A stretch of DNA of 29,149 nucleotides from CAZBEL01 sp964628055 (lineage in GTDB: Bacteria > Fidelibacterota > Marinisomatia > Marinisomatales > TCS56): assembly GCA_964628055.1 (NCBI GenBank), contig CAZVNL010000029.1:1-29149 (forward strand), in the 5' to 3' direction. The translations under genes were made by a program, and so were the position numbers. The notes below the pieces were generated by a model that saw nothing but the letters and a program-made list of their open reading frames with translations, did not search any database and had not been told where the DNA came from. The first letter of the stretch is position 1; every line of letters starts with the position of its first letter. This document shows, in pieces, positions 7,308 to 16,319 of the stretch.

Positions 7308-9814
7308 AAAATAGCAAACCACTCCTGATTGTTGAATCTCCTTCCAAGGCGAGGACCATTGCCCAGTATTTGGGGAACCAGTACGAAGTGATGGCTTGTC
7401 TGGGGCACATCAAGGATTTACCCAAAGGTGAATTGGGCGTGAACGTGGAAAAGGATTTTGCAGCTCGACTCCAGACGATTCCTGCCCGGAAGACATTCAT
7501 TAAAGAACTAAAGGCCAAGGCCAAGGACGCTCCCGAGGTCATCATTGCTACCGACCCTGACCGGGAGGGGGAAGCCATTGCGGCTCATATTGCCGGTGAG
7601 ATTCCGAAGGCGAAGATTTCCCGGGTTCAGTTCACCGAAATTACGAAACAGGGGATTTTAGCAGGCATGGCGCACCGGGACGAGATTAACCAACACTTAG
7701 TCCAGGCTCAGTGGGCCCGGAGGATACTCGACCGCCTGGTAGGTTACAAACTTTCGCCGGTTTTATGGAACACCTTGCAGAAAAACATGCAATTCATCAA
7801 AGAATCCCTCTCCGCCGGCCGGGTCCAATCGGCGGCGGTTAAGATCATCGTGGATCGGGAACGGGAACGGGCTCGCTTCCGGCAGGCCACTTATTACGAT
7901 CTCAAGGCCAGGCTGCTTAACGAAAACATGGACGCTTTTAATGCCACTCTGACAAAACTGAATCATAAACACCTGGCCACCGGCAAGGATTTTAATCCCC
8001 ATACGGGAGAACTCACCAACCCCGCGGTGATCCTATTGAACGCCTCCCAGGCGGAGGCTTTGGTTAAGGAATTAAAGCCCGGTCCCTGGGTGGTGGCCCA
8101 CATCGAAGAAAAACCCCAAACCACCCGACCGCGGCCTCCCTTCACCACCAGTACCCTGCAACAAGAAGCTGCTTATCGACTGCATTTTGCCCCGCGGAAA
8201 ACTATGCGCATCGCCCAGAGACTATACGAGGCCGGTTTCATCACCTACATGCGCACGGATTCCACGCACCTTTCTAACGAAGCATTATCAGCCGCCCGCC
8301 AGGAGATCATTCAACGGTTCGGCGATGAATACCTACCACCCAAACCTGTCCAGTATAAATCCAAAGTAAAAAATATCCAGGAGGCTCACGAAGCCATTCG
8401 GCCCGCCGGAAGTCATTTCACCACCCCGGAAGCGCTGCACCGCACCTTAGGCGCCGAGGCCCAACGGCTGTATACGCTCATCTGGAAACGAACCTTGGCT
8501 TGCCAGATGAAACCCGCCCGGTGGAAACAGACCGTGGTTACCATTACCAACCAAAAAGCCGAATTCAGCGCGTCAGGTAAGGTGATTCTATTCCCCGGTT
8601 TCATGCGCGTTTACGAAGCTAAAACGGCCCCTAACGGAACCCCGGGGAAAGACCAGGAACGCCTTTTACCACCCCTTCGACCTAAGGAACACCTGAGTTG
8701 TGAAAAATTACAGGCCGTTGAACACGCCACCAAACCCCCTGCCCGCTTCACCGAAGCCACTCTAGTCAAGGAATTAGAGGCCCAGGGAATCGGCCGGCCG
8801 TCTACCTATGCCTCCATCATCAATAAAATTGTTCAACGCTACTACGTCGAAATTAAAAAGGGAACCCTCGTTCCCACTTTTTTAGCCGTGGCGGTTACCC
8901 AACTCTTAGAAAATCACTTCGAACCTCTGGTAAATACCCAGTTCACCGCTCAAATGGAGGACAACTTAGACGCCATCTCCCGGGGAGAGCTGAAACCCAA
9001 ACCTTTCATGAAGCAGTTCTATTTTGGAGACGATCAAATCCGGGGCTTGGCGGACATGCTCCAGGAAAAAATCGACATCGCCGCTGCGTGTACCATTGAC
9101 GTTGCTCCAGAGGATAAAGAACCTATCGTTGCCCGGGTGGGAAATTACGGTCCTTATCTCCAACAAGGCGCTTTACGTAAAAAGATTCCCTCCTATGTAG
9201 CGCCCGGCGACCTCACACCGGAGAAGGCCGTAGAAATCATCCAAGGAAATGAGGAACAACATCTGGTGGTGGGCATTGACCCGGAAACTGGGTCCACCAT
9301 CTATCTCCGCGAGGGGCCGTACGGCCCTTACCTCCAGTTAGGAGAAACCAAGACCAGACGCGCTTTACCCAAGGGCCTGCAACCGGAAGAAGTGGACTTA
9401 GAAATGGCGCTGAAACTCCTGTCGCTACCGCGCACCGTGGGGGTGCATCCCAAAACCAACGAAGAGATCAAGGCCGACTATGGGCGCTACGGACCCTATT
9501 TGAAAATGGGTCGACAGAATGCCAAATTGAGACCACCATTAACACCGTTGAATATCACTCTTGAGCAAGCAGTTGCTGTTTTGAACCAGCGGAAACACCC
9601 TAGCCCAGGACGGGCGCTGGGAGAACATTCCCGAACGGGAGCAACCTTGCTCCTGAAAGAAGGGCGTTACGGCCCTTACGTCACCGATGGAACGGTGAAT
9701 GCTTCTTTGCCTAAGGATTTTGAACCGGCAACCCTCACCCGGGAAATGGCCGAAGAACTCATTGATCGAAAACGAGCGGCAGGACCAACAAAACGTAAGA
9801 GGAAAAAAAGATGA
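7304..9814 (+). CDS. topA: DNA topoisomerase I (type IA)
   Basis: This enzyme relaxes negatively supercoiled DNA through a 5'-phosphotyrosine intermediate. The TOPRIM domain opens with LLIVESPSKARTI and carries the acidic triad DPDREGE (about 84-90). The catalytic tyrosine is Y315 in GFITYMRTDST. The EAQGIGRPSTYA motif follows in domain IV. The C-terminus has no CxxC zinc ribbons. Instead it has four repeats containing GPYLQQG, GPYLQLG, GPYLKMG and GPYVTDG, spaced over about 190 residues, and a basic tail (KRKRKKR). At 836 residues it is in the usual range. The GTG start at 7304 is the only plausible one, since an in-frame TGA lies at 7277, but no clear ribosome binding site precedes it. The stop overlaps the ccmH-like start by four bases. 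Confidence 0.96.
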   Translation: MKNSKPLLIVESPSKARTIAQYLGNQYEVMACLGHIKDLPKGELGVNVEKDFAARLQTIPARKTFIKELKAKAKDAPEVIIATDPDREGEAIAAHIAGEIPKAKISRVQFTEITKQGILAGMAHRDEINQHLVQAQWARRILDRLVGYKLSPVLWNTLQKNMQFIKESLSAGRVQSAAVKIIVDRERERARFRQATYYDLKARLLNENMDAFNATLTKLNHKHLATGKDFNPHTGELTNPAVILLNASQAEALVKELKPGPWVVAHIEEKPQTTRPRPPFTTSTLQQEAAYRLHFAPRKTMRIAQRLYEAGFITYMRTDSTHLSNEALSAARQEIIQRFGDEYLPPKPVQYKSKVKNIQEAHEAIRPAGSHFTTPEALHRTLGAEAQRLYTLIWKRTLACQMKPARWKQTVVTITNQKAEFSASGKVILFPGFMRVYEAKTAPNGTPGKDQERLLPPLRPKEHLSCEKLQAVEHATKPPARFTEATLVKELEAQGIGRPSTYASIINKIVQRYYVEIKKGTLVPTFLAVAVTQLLENHFEPLVNTQFTAQMEDNLDAISRGELKPKPFMKQFYFGDDQIRGLADMLQEKIDIAAACTIDVAPEDKEPIVARVGNYGPYLQQGALRKKIPSYVAPGDLTPEKAVEIIQGNEEQHLVVGIDPETGSTIYLREGPYGPYLQLGETKTRRALPKGLQPEEVDLEMALKLLSLPRTVGVHPKTNEEIKADYGRYGPYLKMGRQNAKLRPPLTPLNITLEQAVAVLNQRKHPSPGRALGEHSRTGATLLLKEGRYGPYVTDGTVNASLPKDFEPATLTREMAEELIDRKRAAGPTKRKRKKR

Positions 9815-10248
9815 AATACTCCTTACTATTACTCTTATTAACGACAACTCTTTTCTCCTCCTCGGATAAAGAAAAACTCGTGATCGAGTTAGAAAAGAGC
9901 CTCATGGCCCCTTGTTGCTACGGGGGCACGGTCTATGACCACGGTCATCCCGAAATGGAAGCCGAGATCAAGGCATTGGTGGAAGCGGGTAAGACAAAGC
10001 AAGAAATTCTGGATTTGTACACCCAACGGTACGGGGAGCGCATCCTGGCTGTTCCCATTGCTCAGGGGTTTAATTTAATGGTCTGGGTTGCACCGGGCAT
10101 CATCGCTGCCATTGGTTTTCTCATTGTGGGACTCTACTTAAAAACCACCAGGAAAAAGCCCCCGGCCACTTCAGCGGAACCCCAGGGCAAAACCGTCCCC
10201 TACAACGACGAAATCGAGAGGGAATTGAAAGCCATGGATCAAGATTGA
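9811..10248 (+). CDS. ccmH: CcmH-like cytochrome c maturation protein with CC motif
   Basis: This looks like the thiol-handling CcmH/CycL subunit of system I cytochrome c maturation, membrane-anchored and facing the periplasm. An N-terminal hydrophobic leader (about 3-16) precedes the globular part. The active-site region reads LMAPCCYGGTVYDH, with adjacent C35 and C36 where E. coli CcmH has LRCxxC. The helical-bundle signature then follows: IKALVEAGKTKQEILDLYTQRYGERIL. One transmembrane segment (about 88-110) and a short charged tail end the protein. At 145 residues it fits the single-domain form. It overlaps topA (ATGA) and its stop adjoins glyS. No other ccm gene is in the window. Confidence 0.8.
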   Translation: MKYSLLLLLLTTTLFSSSDKEKLVIELEKSLMAPCCYGGTVYDHGHPEMEAEIKALVEAGKTKQEILDLYTQRYGERILAVPIAQGFNLMVWVAPGIIAAIGFLIVGLYLKTTRKKPPATSAEPQGKTVPYNDEIERELKAMDQD

Positions 10249-10259
10249 GCGACCTTACG

Positions 10260-11570
10260 ATGGATGATAAAACCATAGAAAAAATTGTTTCCCTCTGCAA
10301 ACGTCGGGGATTCATTTTCCAGAGTTCTGAAATCTACGGCGGTTTAGGCTCCACCTGGGACTACGGTCCCTTAGGGGTGGAAATGAAAAAGAAAATCAAA
10401 GACGCCTGGTGGCAAAACATGGTGACGGCCCGCGACAATGTCGTGGGAATGGACGCGGCGATTCTCATGCACGCCACCGTTTGGGCGGCCAGTGGACATG
10501 AAAAACATTTTCATGATCCCCTCATCGATTGCCGAAACTGCAAAAGTCGCTTCCGCGCCGACCAGGTGAACCAAAATAAACCGTGCCCCAAATGCGGCGT
10601 TAAGGATTGGACCAAACCACGCCAATTCAACCTCATGTTCAAAACCACCATCGGACCGGTGGAGGCTTCCGATGAAGTAACCTACTTACGTCCGGAGACG
10701 GCCCAGGGCATATTCGTTAACTTCACGAATGTTCAGACAACCTCCCGTCAAAAACTTCCCTTCGGCATCGCCCAGATGGGCAAGGCCTTTCGAAATGAGA
10801 TTACTACCGGCAATTTTTTATTCCGTACCCGGGAATTTGAACAGATGGAAATGGAATTCTTCGTCCGTCCGGAAGAAACCGCCACCTGGTTAGAGTACTG
10901 GTGCAAAGAACGCCTGGCATGGTATCAGAATCTGGGGATCAATCAAGACAAACTCCGCTTACGGCCTCACGAGCCCGACGAGTTGGCCCATTATTCAGCG
11001 GTTTGCTACGACGTGGAATACGACTTTCCCTTCGGCTGGTCGGAATTAGAAGGGGTCGCCGACCGGGGGACTTTCGACCTGGATCAGCACAATCAGCACA
11101 GTAAGAAAAAACAGACCTATTTCGACCCGGAGACCAAGCGCCATTTGGTTCCAGCGGTAGTGGAGACCTCGGCCGGCGTCGACCGCACCTTTTTAACGTG
11201 CTTGGTGGACGCTTACCACGAGGAAGAGGTACGTGGTGAAACGCGGACCATACTGAAACTGAGCCCGCGAATCGCGCCCATCACCTGTGCCGTATTCCCC
11301 TTGGTCAACCGGGACGGCCAGCCGGAAAAAGCCCGGGGCATCGTCGCCACTTTACGCCAGTCTTTTAGCGCTTTTTACGATAGCGGCGGCTCCATTGGTC
11401 GGCGCTACCGCCGCCAGGACGAAGCCGGAACTCCTTTTGGAATTACCGTGGATCACCAAACCTTCGAGGACGACACGGTTACCCTCCGGGACCGGGATAC
11501 CATGGAACAAGTGCGCATCCCCGTCGCTAATATTACAACCGAAATCCAACAACGACTAAAAGGGATTTAG
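10260..11570 (+). CDS. glyS: Glycine--tRNA ligase (single-chain type)
   Basis: This is a class II synthetase of the alpha2 (single-polypeptide) type that charges tRNA-Gly. The N-terminus IVSLCKRRGFIFQSSEIYGG and WDYGPLGVEMK are characteristic. A zinc-binding insertion has two CxxC pairs (CRNC and CPKC, about residues 86-110). YLRPETAQGIFVNF, FRNEITTGNFLFRTREFEQME (motif 2 region) and GWSELEGVADRGTFDL identify the family. The C-terminal anticodon-binding domain begins near APITCAVFPL. I chose ATG 10260 (436 residues). A TTG at 10245 would overlap the ccmH stop as TTGA and add five residues; neither start has a strong ribosome binding site. Confidence 0.95.
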   Translation: MDDKTIEKIVSLCKRRGFIFQSSEIYGGLGSTWDYGPLGVEMKKKIKDAWWQNMVTARDNVVGMDAAILMHATVWAASGHEKHFHDPLIDCRNCKSRFRADQVNQNKPCPKCGVKDWTKPRQFNLMFKTTIGPVEASDEVTYLRPETAQGIFVNFTNVQTTSRQKLPFGIAQMGKAFRNEITTGNFLFRTREFEQMEMEFFVRPEETATWLEYWCKERLAWYQNLGINQDKLRLRPHEPDELAHYSAVCYDVEYDFPFGWSELEGVADRGTFDLDQHNQHSKKKQTYFDPETKRHLVPAVVETSAGVDRTFLTCLVDAYHEEEVRGETRTILKLSPRIAPITCAVFPLVNRDGQPEKARGIVATLRQSFSAFYDSGGSIGRRYRRQDEAGTPFGITVDHQTFEDDTVTLRDRDTMEQVRIPVANITTEIQQRLKGI

Positions 11571-11606
11571 CTACGTTTCGGTAACTTTAAGATCAATTAA
11601 TAGACC

Positions 11607-12359
11607 ATGAATCAACATTTGACCTTCCGTTCGGGTAATCCTACTCTCCGAGCCAGTACATTCCTTAAGGTGGCGGGGACCAGCGCCAAAACGATGACGA
11701 TCACAGGCACGGTTAATAAAACCGCTGGCGCCTTATTACTCCTAATGACCACGGCGCTCTTTACCTGGAACCTGGCTCCCACTGACCCCCGGATAACCAG
11801 CTTCATGCTGGCGGGCTTTGGCGGAGGTTTCATCCTGGCCATCATCACCGTATTCAAAAAGGTGTGGGCTCCCTACACCGTCCCTGTTTACGCCCTTTTG
11901 GAAGGGTTGGCTCTGGGAGGGGTTTCGCGTCTTTTCGAAAACTCCTATCCCGGGATCGTCAACCAGGCTGTTTTCCTGACTTTCGGCACCTTGGGAGCCC
12001 TTCTATTGGCCTATCGTTCCGGACTGATCAAAGCCACGGAGAATTTCAAACTGGGCGTATTTGCGGCCACCGGGGGAATTGCGTTCCTCTACATCTTGAG
12101 TTTTATCATGAGCTTCTTTGGCGTTCAAATACCCCTGATTCACAGCAATTCCACCTTTGGGATTCTCTTCAGCTTCGGGGTGGTAATCATTGCCGCCCTG
12201 AACTTGGTGCTCGACTTTGACTTTATCGAGGAAGGGAGCGAGAAAGGGGCCCCTAAGTATATGGAATGGTACGGGGCATTTGGCCTATTGGTAACCTTGG
12301 TGTGGCTCTACCTGGAAATCCTGCGCTTATTAGCTAAACTTCAATCACGGAGGAGTTGA
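11607..12359 (+). CDS. Bax inhibitor-1/YccA family membrane protein
   Basis: This is a 250-residue inner-membrane protein with about seven hydrophobic segments after a roughly 40-residue polar N-terminus. The first segment is near GALLLLMTTALFTW. The region KVWAPYTVPVYALLEGLALGG, and later NLVLDFDFIEEGSEKGAPKYMEWYGAFGLLVTLVWLYLEILRLL, match the family. The conserved acidic pair in the LDFDF segment is present. Members leak protons or calcium or affect membrane protease quality control, but the role here is unknown. It begins 36 bases after glyS on the same strand and probably belongs to the topA transcript. Confidence 0.9.
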   Translation: MNQHLTFRSGNPTLRASTFLKVAGTSAKTMTITGTVNKTAGALLLLMTTALFTWNLAPTDPRITSFMLAGFGGGFILAIITVFKKVWAPYTVPVYALLEGLALGGVSRLFENSYPGIVNQAVFLTFGTLGALLLAYRSGLIKATENFKLGVFAATGGIAFLYILSFIMSFFGVQIPLIHSNSTFGILFSFGVVIIAALNLVLDFDFIEEGSEKGAPKYMEWYGAFGLLVTLVWLYLEILRLLAKLQSRRS

Positions 12360-12381
12360 CTCCTTCCCAGTCCGTTAACCT

Positions 12382-13347
12382 ATGGGTCTGATCTCTGATA
12401 AATGTAGCGACTTGTTTTTAATCGCGATTCCCCGCACAAGGAAACTAATAACGATTTTTATTCTCCTACCAATTCTTCTAGCAGCTCAGGTAAATATTAA
12501 AAACCTGGTGGATCGCCGCGACCTGGATGGGACTTCCCGTAAGTACCTTATTCATGATGAAAATCCCTATACTGGCAAAGTTTACTATAATTATAATAAC
12601 GGCCAGCGAGAATTTGAAGGTGAGATGAAGAATGGACTCCAGAACGGTCACTGGATCTGGTGGTATGAGGACGGCCAAAAACGACAGGAAGGCTACTTTA
12701 AAAATTACCAACTAGACAGTCTTTGGTACAGCTGGTACCCCAATGGTCAATTAAAACAAGAGGGAGAGTATATCAATGGGAAAAAGGAGGGGTCCTGGAC
12801 CTTGTGGTATGAGAATGGCGTGGTTTCCTCCGCCGAACCTTACCGCGATGGTGTGCTTCATGGTAAGTTAATCCTGTGGTATCAAAATGGTCAGAAGGAA
12901 GGTGAGGCTACTTTCATTAAAGGCCAAAAAGTAGGGACGGATCTGGGGTGGTATCAAGACGGCCGACCCATGTGGCTTTTTCACTGGCAAGATGGAAAAG
13001 AGGACGGCTTACAAAAAGAATGGTACCCTAACGGACAGGTACGCTATATACATTCTTTCAAAGAGGGACAGCTCGATGGTCCTTTCACAGACTGGTATCC
13101 TTCTGGAACAAAGCGTATAGAGGGCCAATTTATAAACGGAGTCCAAGTAGGTGCATGGACTTGGTGGTACCCGGATGAAGACGTTGCTTTAGAGGGGATT
13201 TATGAACTGGGAAATCCCGCAGGAACGTGGATATGGCTCGATCAAAAGGAGGAAGCTTTCCTTGCAAAGGAAGATCCCCCCAATATGTGGATCCAAAATA
13301 GAATTAAGGTCTGGGAGCAAATATCCCAGTCTGCTAATCCAAGATGA
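12382..13347 (+). CDS. Exported MORN/YwqK-type repeat protein
   Basis: A likely Sec signal lies at the N-terminus: basic RTRK, then hydrophobic ITIFILLPILLAA, with cleavage near residue 36. From about residue 60 the protein is roughly ten tandem repeats of 22-24 residues with the pattern G-x-W-x-x-W-Y-x-N-G-x, for example HWIWWYEDGQ, LWYSWYPNGQ, SWTLWYENG and LQKEWYPNGQ. This is the MORN_2/YwqK-like repeat, often annotated as a toxin-antitoxin YwqK antitoxin, but no toxin gene is adjacent, so I would not use that name. It is probably periplasmic or surface-associated. ATG 12382 lacks a visible ribosome binding site. It converges on the gene at 13370 with only 22 bases between them. Confidence 0.85.
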   Translation: MGLISDKCSDLFLIAIPRTRKLITIFILLPILLAAQVNIKNLVDRRDLDGTSRKYLIHDENPYTGKVYYNYNNGQREFEGEMKNGLQNGHWIWWYEDGQKRQEGYFKNYQLDSLWYSWYPNGQLKQEGEYINGKKEGSWTLWYENGVVSSAEPYRDGVLHGKLILWYQNGQKEGEATFIKGQKVGTDLGWYQDGRPMWLFHWQDGKEDGLQKEWYPNGQVRYIHSFKEGQLDGPFTDWYPSGTKRIEGQFINGVQVGAWTWWYPDEDVALEGIYELGNPAGTWIWLDQKEEAFLAKEDPPNMWIQNRIKVWEQISQSANPR

Positions 13348-13369
13348 AGTTTGGGAAGGATAAACACGG

Positions 13370-15073
13370 TCAATAGCCAATCGCTGCGTTTTCCCCACGG
13401 GGGTCGGCACCCCCATACAATCCGTCTTCCAATATCAGAATTCCGTTAGCCCGGCCGATGGCGTTGCCGGGGTAGATTTGAAGTGTATGCCCCCGACGCT
13501 CCAGGTTGCGTTGAACATCGACCGAAAGAGCCCACGGCTCAGCGAAAATAATATCCGGTAACCACTGGGAATGCACCCGCGGCGCCACGATGGCCTCCTG
13601 GATATCCATTTCAAATTCCACTACATTCAAAATAACCTGCAAAACGGTGGTGATGATTGTCGAACCGCCGGGGGTGCCGATGACTATAAAGAGCTGCCCG
13701 TCCCGCAACACAATCGTGGGCGTCATGGAACTGAGGGGACGCTGACCGGCCTGAATGGCATTGGTTTCATTCCCCACCAGACCATACACGTTGGGGACCC
13801 CGGGTTTCAGGGAGAAGTCATCCATCTCATTGTTAAGGAAGAAACCCGCCCCTTCAACCAACACACCACAACCGAAGCTCGTATTGATAGTCGTAGTTAC
13901 ACTAACGGCATTCCCCTCTCGGTCTACAACAGAATAATGGGTGGTTTCCTGGCTTTCGGTAGGGGGAGGTAGACCGGCGTAGACGGACGCACTGGGAGTG
14001 GTAGAGGTGGGGTCAAAATCCCGCATGCGTTCCCGGGCATAGTATTTGGAAGTGAGGGTAGCCACGGGAACTTCCCAGAAATCGGCATCTCCTAACAGTT
14101 CGGCCCGATCTGCGTAGGCCCGGCGCTCAACCTCAGTCAACAGATGCACGTAGGCGGAAGAGTTCCACCCCAGTGAATCCACGGGGAAAGATTCCAACAT
14201 ATTCAACATTTCTATCAATAAAACGCCACCCGAACTGGGCGGACCCATGGAGATGATTGTATAATTTTTATAGGAACCCTCCACTGGAGGTCGAAACTTG
14301 GCATGGTAATTCTTCAAATCATCATAGGTGATCAATCCTGCCCCGGTTTTCATTTCGGCCACGATATAATCGGCTACTTTCCCCGTGTAAAATCCCTCTC
14401 GACCATACCGGGCGATGAGTTTCAAGGTACGGGCTAGGTCCTTTTGAATTAAGCGATCACCCTCTTGCCAAGGAGTACCGTCATGTTTGATAAAGACCTG
14501 TGCCGCTCCGTCATCCTGGGCGAAAAAGTCGCGGTATACATTTAACAACTGCGCATATCGTCGCGTAAGGGGAAAGCCGTGCAACGCCAGGTAAATAACC
14601 GGTCGTAACAACTGCTGTCGGGAAATACGCCCCGAGCCGTAGGTTTCCCAGGCTTTCAATAATCCGTCCACCGACCCAGGGACTCCCGCAGCCAGCACCC
14701 CGGAGAGGGAGCGTCCCGGGATCACATTCCCGGCAGAATCGAGGTACATGTCCCGGAAGGCTAAGGCCGGCGCTTTTTCCCGGTAATCCAGGGTAAAAGT
14801 CAAACCGTCCTGGATACGAGCAACCATAAAACCACCCCCACCAATGTTTCCAGCCTGGGGATAGGTTACTGCCAGAGCAAACCCGGTGGCAACTGCTGCA
14901 TCAACGGCATTCCCACCCTGTTTTAAGATCTCCACCCCTACTTCAGAAGCCCAACGGCTGGCACTAACGACCATACCCTCCCGGGCATAGACCGGATGTG
15001 AGGCTGCTCCAAAGCTACTTTCTAAACTAAAGAAAAAATTACATACCAAAATCAAAAGTGTTCTTTTTCGCAT
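13370..15073 (-). CDS. ggt: Gamma-glutamyltransferase (GGT), periplasmic
   Basis: This is an N-terminal nucleophile hydrolase that hydrolyses or transfers gamma-glutamyl groups from glutathione and related compounds. A signal peptide (MRKRTLLILVCNFF, about 22 residues) sends it to the periplasm. GNAVDAAVATGFAL and GNIGGGGFM are typical of the large subunit. Autocleavage is expected between E376 and the nucleophile T377 in ETTHYSVVDREGNAVSVT. NTSFG and PLSSMTPTIV (substrate-binding serines) follow in the small subunit. The length of 567 fits. AGAGGAC-like purines lie upstream of the ATG. It is the last gene of the aminotransferase, thiolase and CoA-transferase operon, 16 bases after the CoA-transferase stop. 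Confidence 0.95.
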   Translation of the reverse strand: MRKRTLLILVCNFFFSLESSFGAASHPVYAREGMVVSASRWASEVGVEILKQGGNAVDAAVATGFALAVTYPQAGNIGGGGFMVARIQDGLTFTLDYREKAPALAFRDMYLDSAGNVIPGRSLSGVLAAGVPGSVDGLLKAWETYGSGRISRQQLLRPVIYLALHGFPLTRRYAQLLNVYRDFFAQDDGAAQVFIKHDGTPWQEGDRLIQKDLARTLKLIARYGREGFYTGKVADYIVAEMKTGAGLITYDDLKNYHAKFRPPVEGSYKNYTIISMGPPSSGGVLLIEMLNMLESFPVDSLGWNSSAYVHLLTEVERRAYADRAELLGDADFWEVPVATLTSKYYARERMRDFDPTSTTPSASVYAGLPPPTESQETTHYSVVDREGNAVSVTTTINTSFGCGVLVEGAGFFLNNEMDDFSLKPGVPNVYGLVGNETNAIQAGQRPLSSMTPTIVLRDGQLFIVIGTPGGSTIITTVLQVILNVVEFEMDIQEAIVAPRVHSQWLPDIIFAEPWALSVDVQRNLERRGHTLQIYPGNAIGRANGILILEDGLYGGADPRGENAAIGY

Positions 15074-15089
15074 AATGTCCTCTTTTAGA

Positions 15090-16319
15090 TTAATCTGAAA
15101 GATAAATTGCCCCTTCCTGCTCCAAGTACTTCAGGTGATCTCCTTCGTAGTGCAAGAGCTCCATTAAAATATCTCGGCTATGTTCTCCCAATCGTGGAGC
15201 TGGGGAGGCCTGAAGTTCAGGTGCCGAGGATAATATCACCGGCCCCCGGGAGAACGTGTAGGTTCCTACCTCCGGATCACTGATAGTAACCAACATTTTC
15301 CGGGCCTTCAATTGTGGTGACTCAAAGACCTCTTTTGCTGTATATACCGGCCCAGTGGGAATTCCGTTTTCATTTAACAGGTTTTCGAGCTCCTGGCGCA
15401 TCCTAGGAGCCAACCAATCTTCAATGATAGGGCAGATGAAGTCTGCATGGGTTGCCCGCGAAGTACCAGTAACACAGCGTTTGTCTTCAATGAGATCCTC
15501 ACGACCCATAAGACGGCAAAGTCGTGCCCAGATAATATCATCTGGTACATTCAACGCTAAGTAACCATCCTTACATTTGAAGGCTCCCCGCGGATAGAGA
15601 TGTTTTAATCTACCGCGCTCAGGTTCCACCCCGGTGAGAGAGTACAACATGATCATACGTTCATTAAGTGAAACCATGGCATCTAACATAGCGCTGTCAA
15701 CAAATTGCCCTTCGCCAGTTCGCTCCCGCATGAACAAAGCCTGGAGAATACCAAATGCTGCACAGAGCCCTGTATAAATATCTGCCATACCATAAAGGGT
15801 CCAAGAAGGTGGTTTATCGGCAAACCCTACGAGATGCATGATTCCACTCATAGCCTCGGCTACAATATCAAAGGCGGGACGATTCCCTTCTGGTCCTTGA
15901 AACCCCTCCAGTCGTCCAAATCCGGAGATCGCTGCGTAAACTAAGTGGGGATTAATTTGCTTTAAATCTTTATAACCTATACCCAATTTATCCACCGAAC
16001 CCGGGCGCAAATTCTCCACCACGACGTCAACTTTTTTTACCAAATCACAATAAATCTCCTTCCCCAATGGGTGACGTATATCCAACGCCAAGCTCTTTTT
16101 ATTTCGATTATAGGCCATAAAGCCACCGGCCTTCCGCTTCCCCCCAGATCCTTCGGCGAAAGGAGGTATGGACCGGCGAGGATCCCCTTTACCCGGACGT
16201 TCAACTTTTATAACCCCTGCCCCTGCATCTGCTAATAACATAGTGCAATAAGGTGCACTCATGTATTGTTCAAGTGCCAAGACACGGATTCCTTCCAGAG
16301 GTTTCGACTGTTTATTCAT
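15090..16319 (-). CDS. CaiB/BaiF family (type III) CoA-transferase
   Basis: This enzyme moves CoA between carboxylic acids through an aspartyl-CoA thioester. The family start is present (LEGIRVLALEQYMSAPYCTMLLADAGAGVIKVERPGKGDPRR), followed by NRNKKSLALD and VVVENLRPGSVDKLGIGY. The probable nucleophile is D180 in GMADIYTG. TGEGQFVDSAMLDAM and the NENGIPTGPVY and APRLGEHS motifs complete the fold. The length of 409 is typical. Its ATG overlaps the thiolase stop by eight bases, which indicates coupling. The acyl substrate cannot be read from the sequence; the thiolase neighbour suggests activation or turnover of a beta-keto or short-chain acid. Confidence 0.92.
   Translation of the reverse strand: MNKQSKPLEGIRVLALEQYMSAPYCTMLLADAGAGVIKVERPGKGDPRRSIPPFAEGSGGKRKAGGFMAYNRNKKSLALDIRHPLGKEIYCDLVKKVDVVVENLRPGSVDKLGIGYKDLKQINPHLVYAAISGFGRLEGFQGPEGNRPAFDIVAEAMSGIMHLVGFADKPPSWTLYGMADIYTGLCAAFGILQALFMRERTGEGQFVDSAMLDAMVSLNERMIMLYSLTGVEPERGRLKHLYPRGAFKCKDGYLALNVPDDIIWARLCRLMGREDLIEDKRCVTGTSRATHADFICPIIEDWLAPRMRQELENLLNENGIPTGPVYTAKEVFESPQLKARKMLVTISDPEVGTYTFSRGPVILSSAPELQASPAPRLGEHSRDILMELLHYEGDHLKYLEQEGAIYLSD

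Noticed and set aside
7053..7408. Minus-strand frames across the hisS-topA gap
   Set aside because: They overlap the start of topA on the other strand and match no family; the plus-strand 56-codon ORF with its GTGA overlap is the better, though still weak, candidate.
12382..13347. Calling the MORN-repeat gene a toxin-antitoxin antitoxin
   Set aside because: No toxin gene is beside it and the protein has an export signal, so the label would rest only on the repeat's database name.
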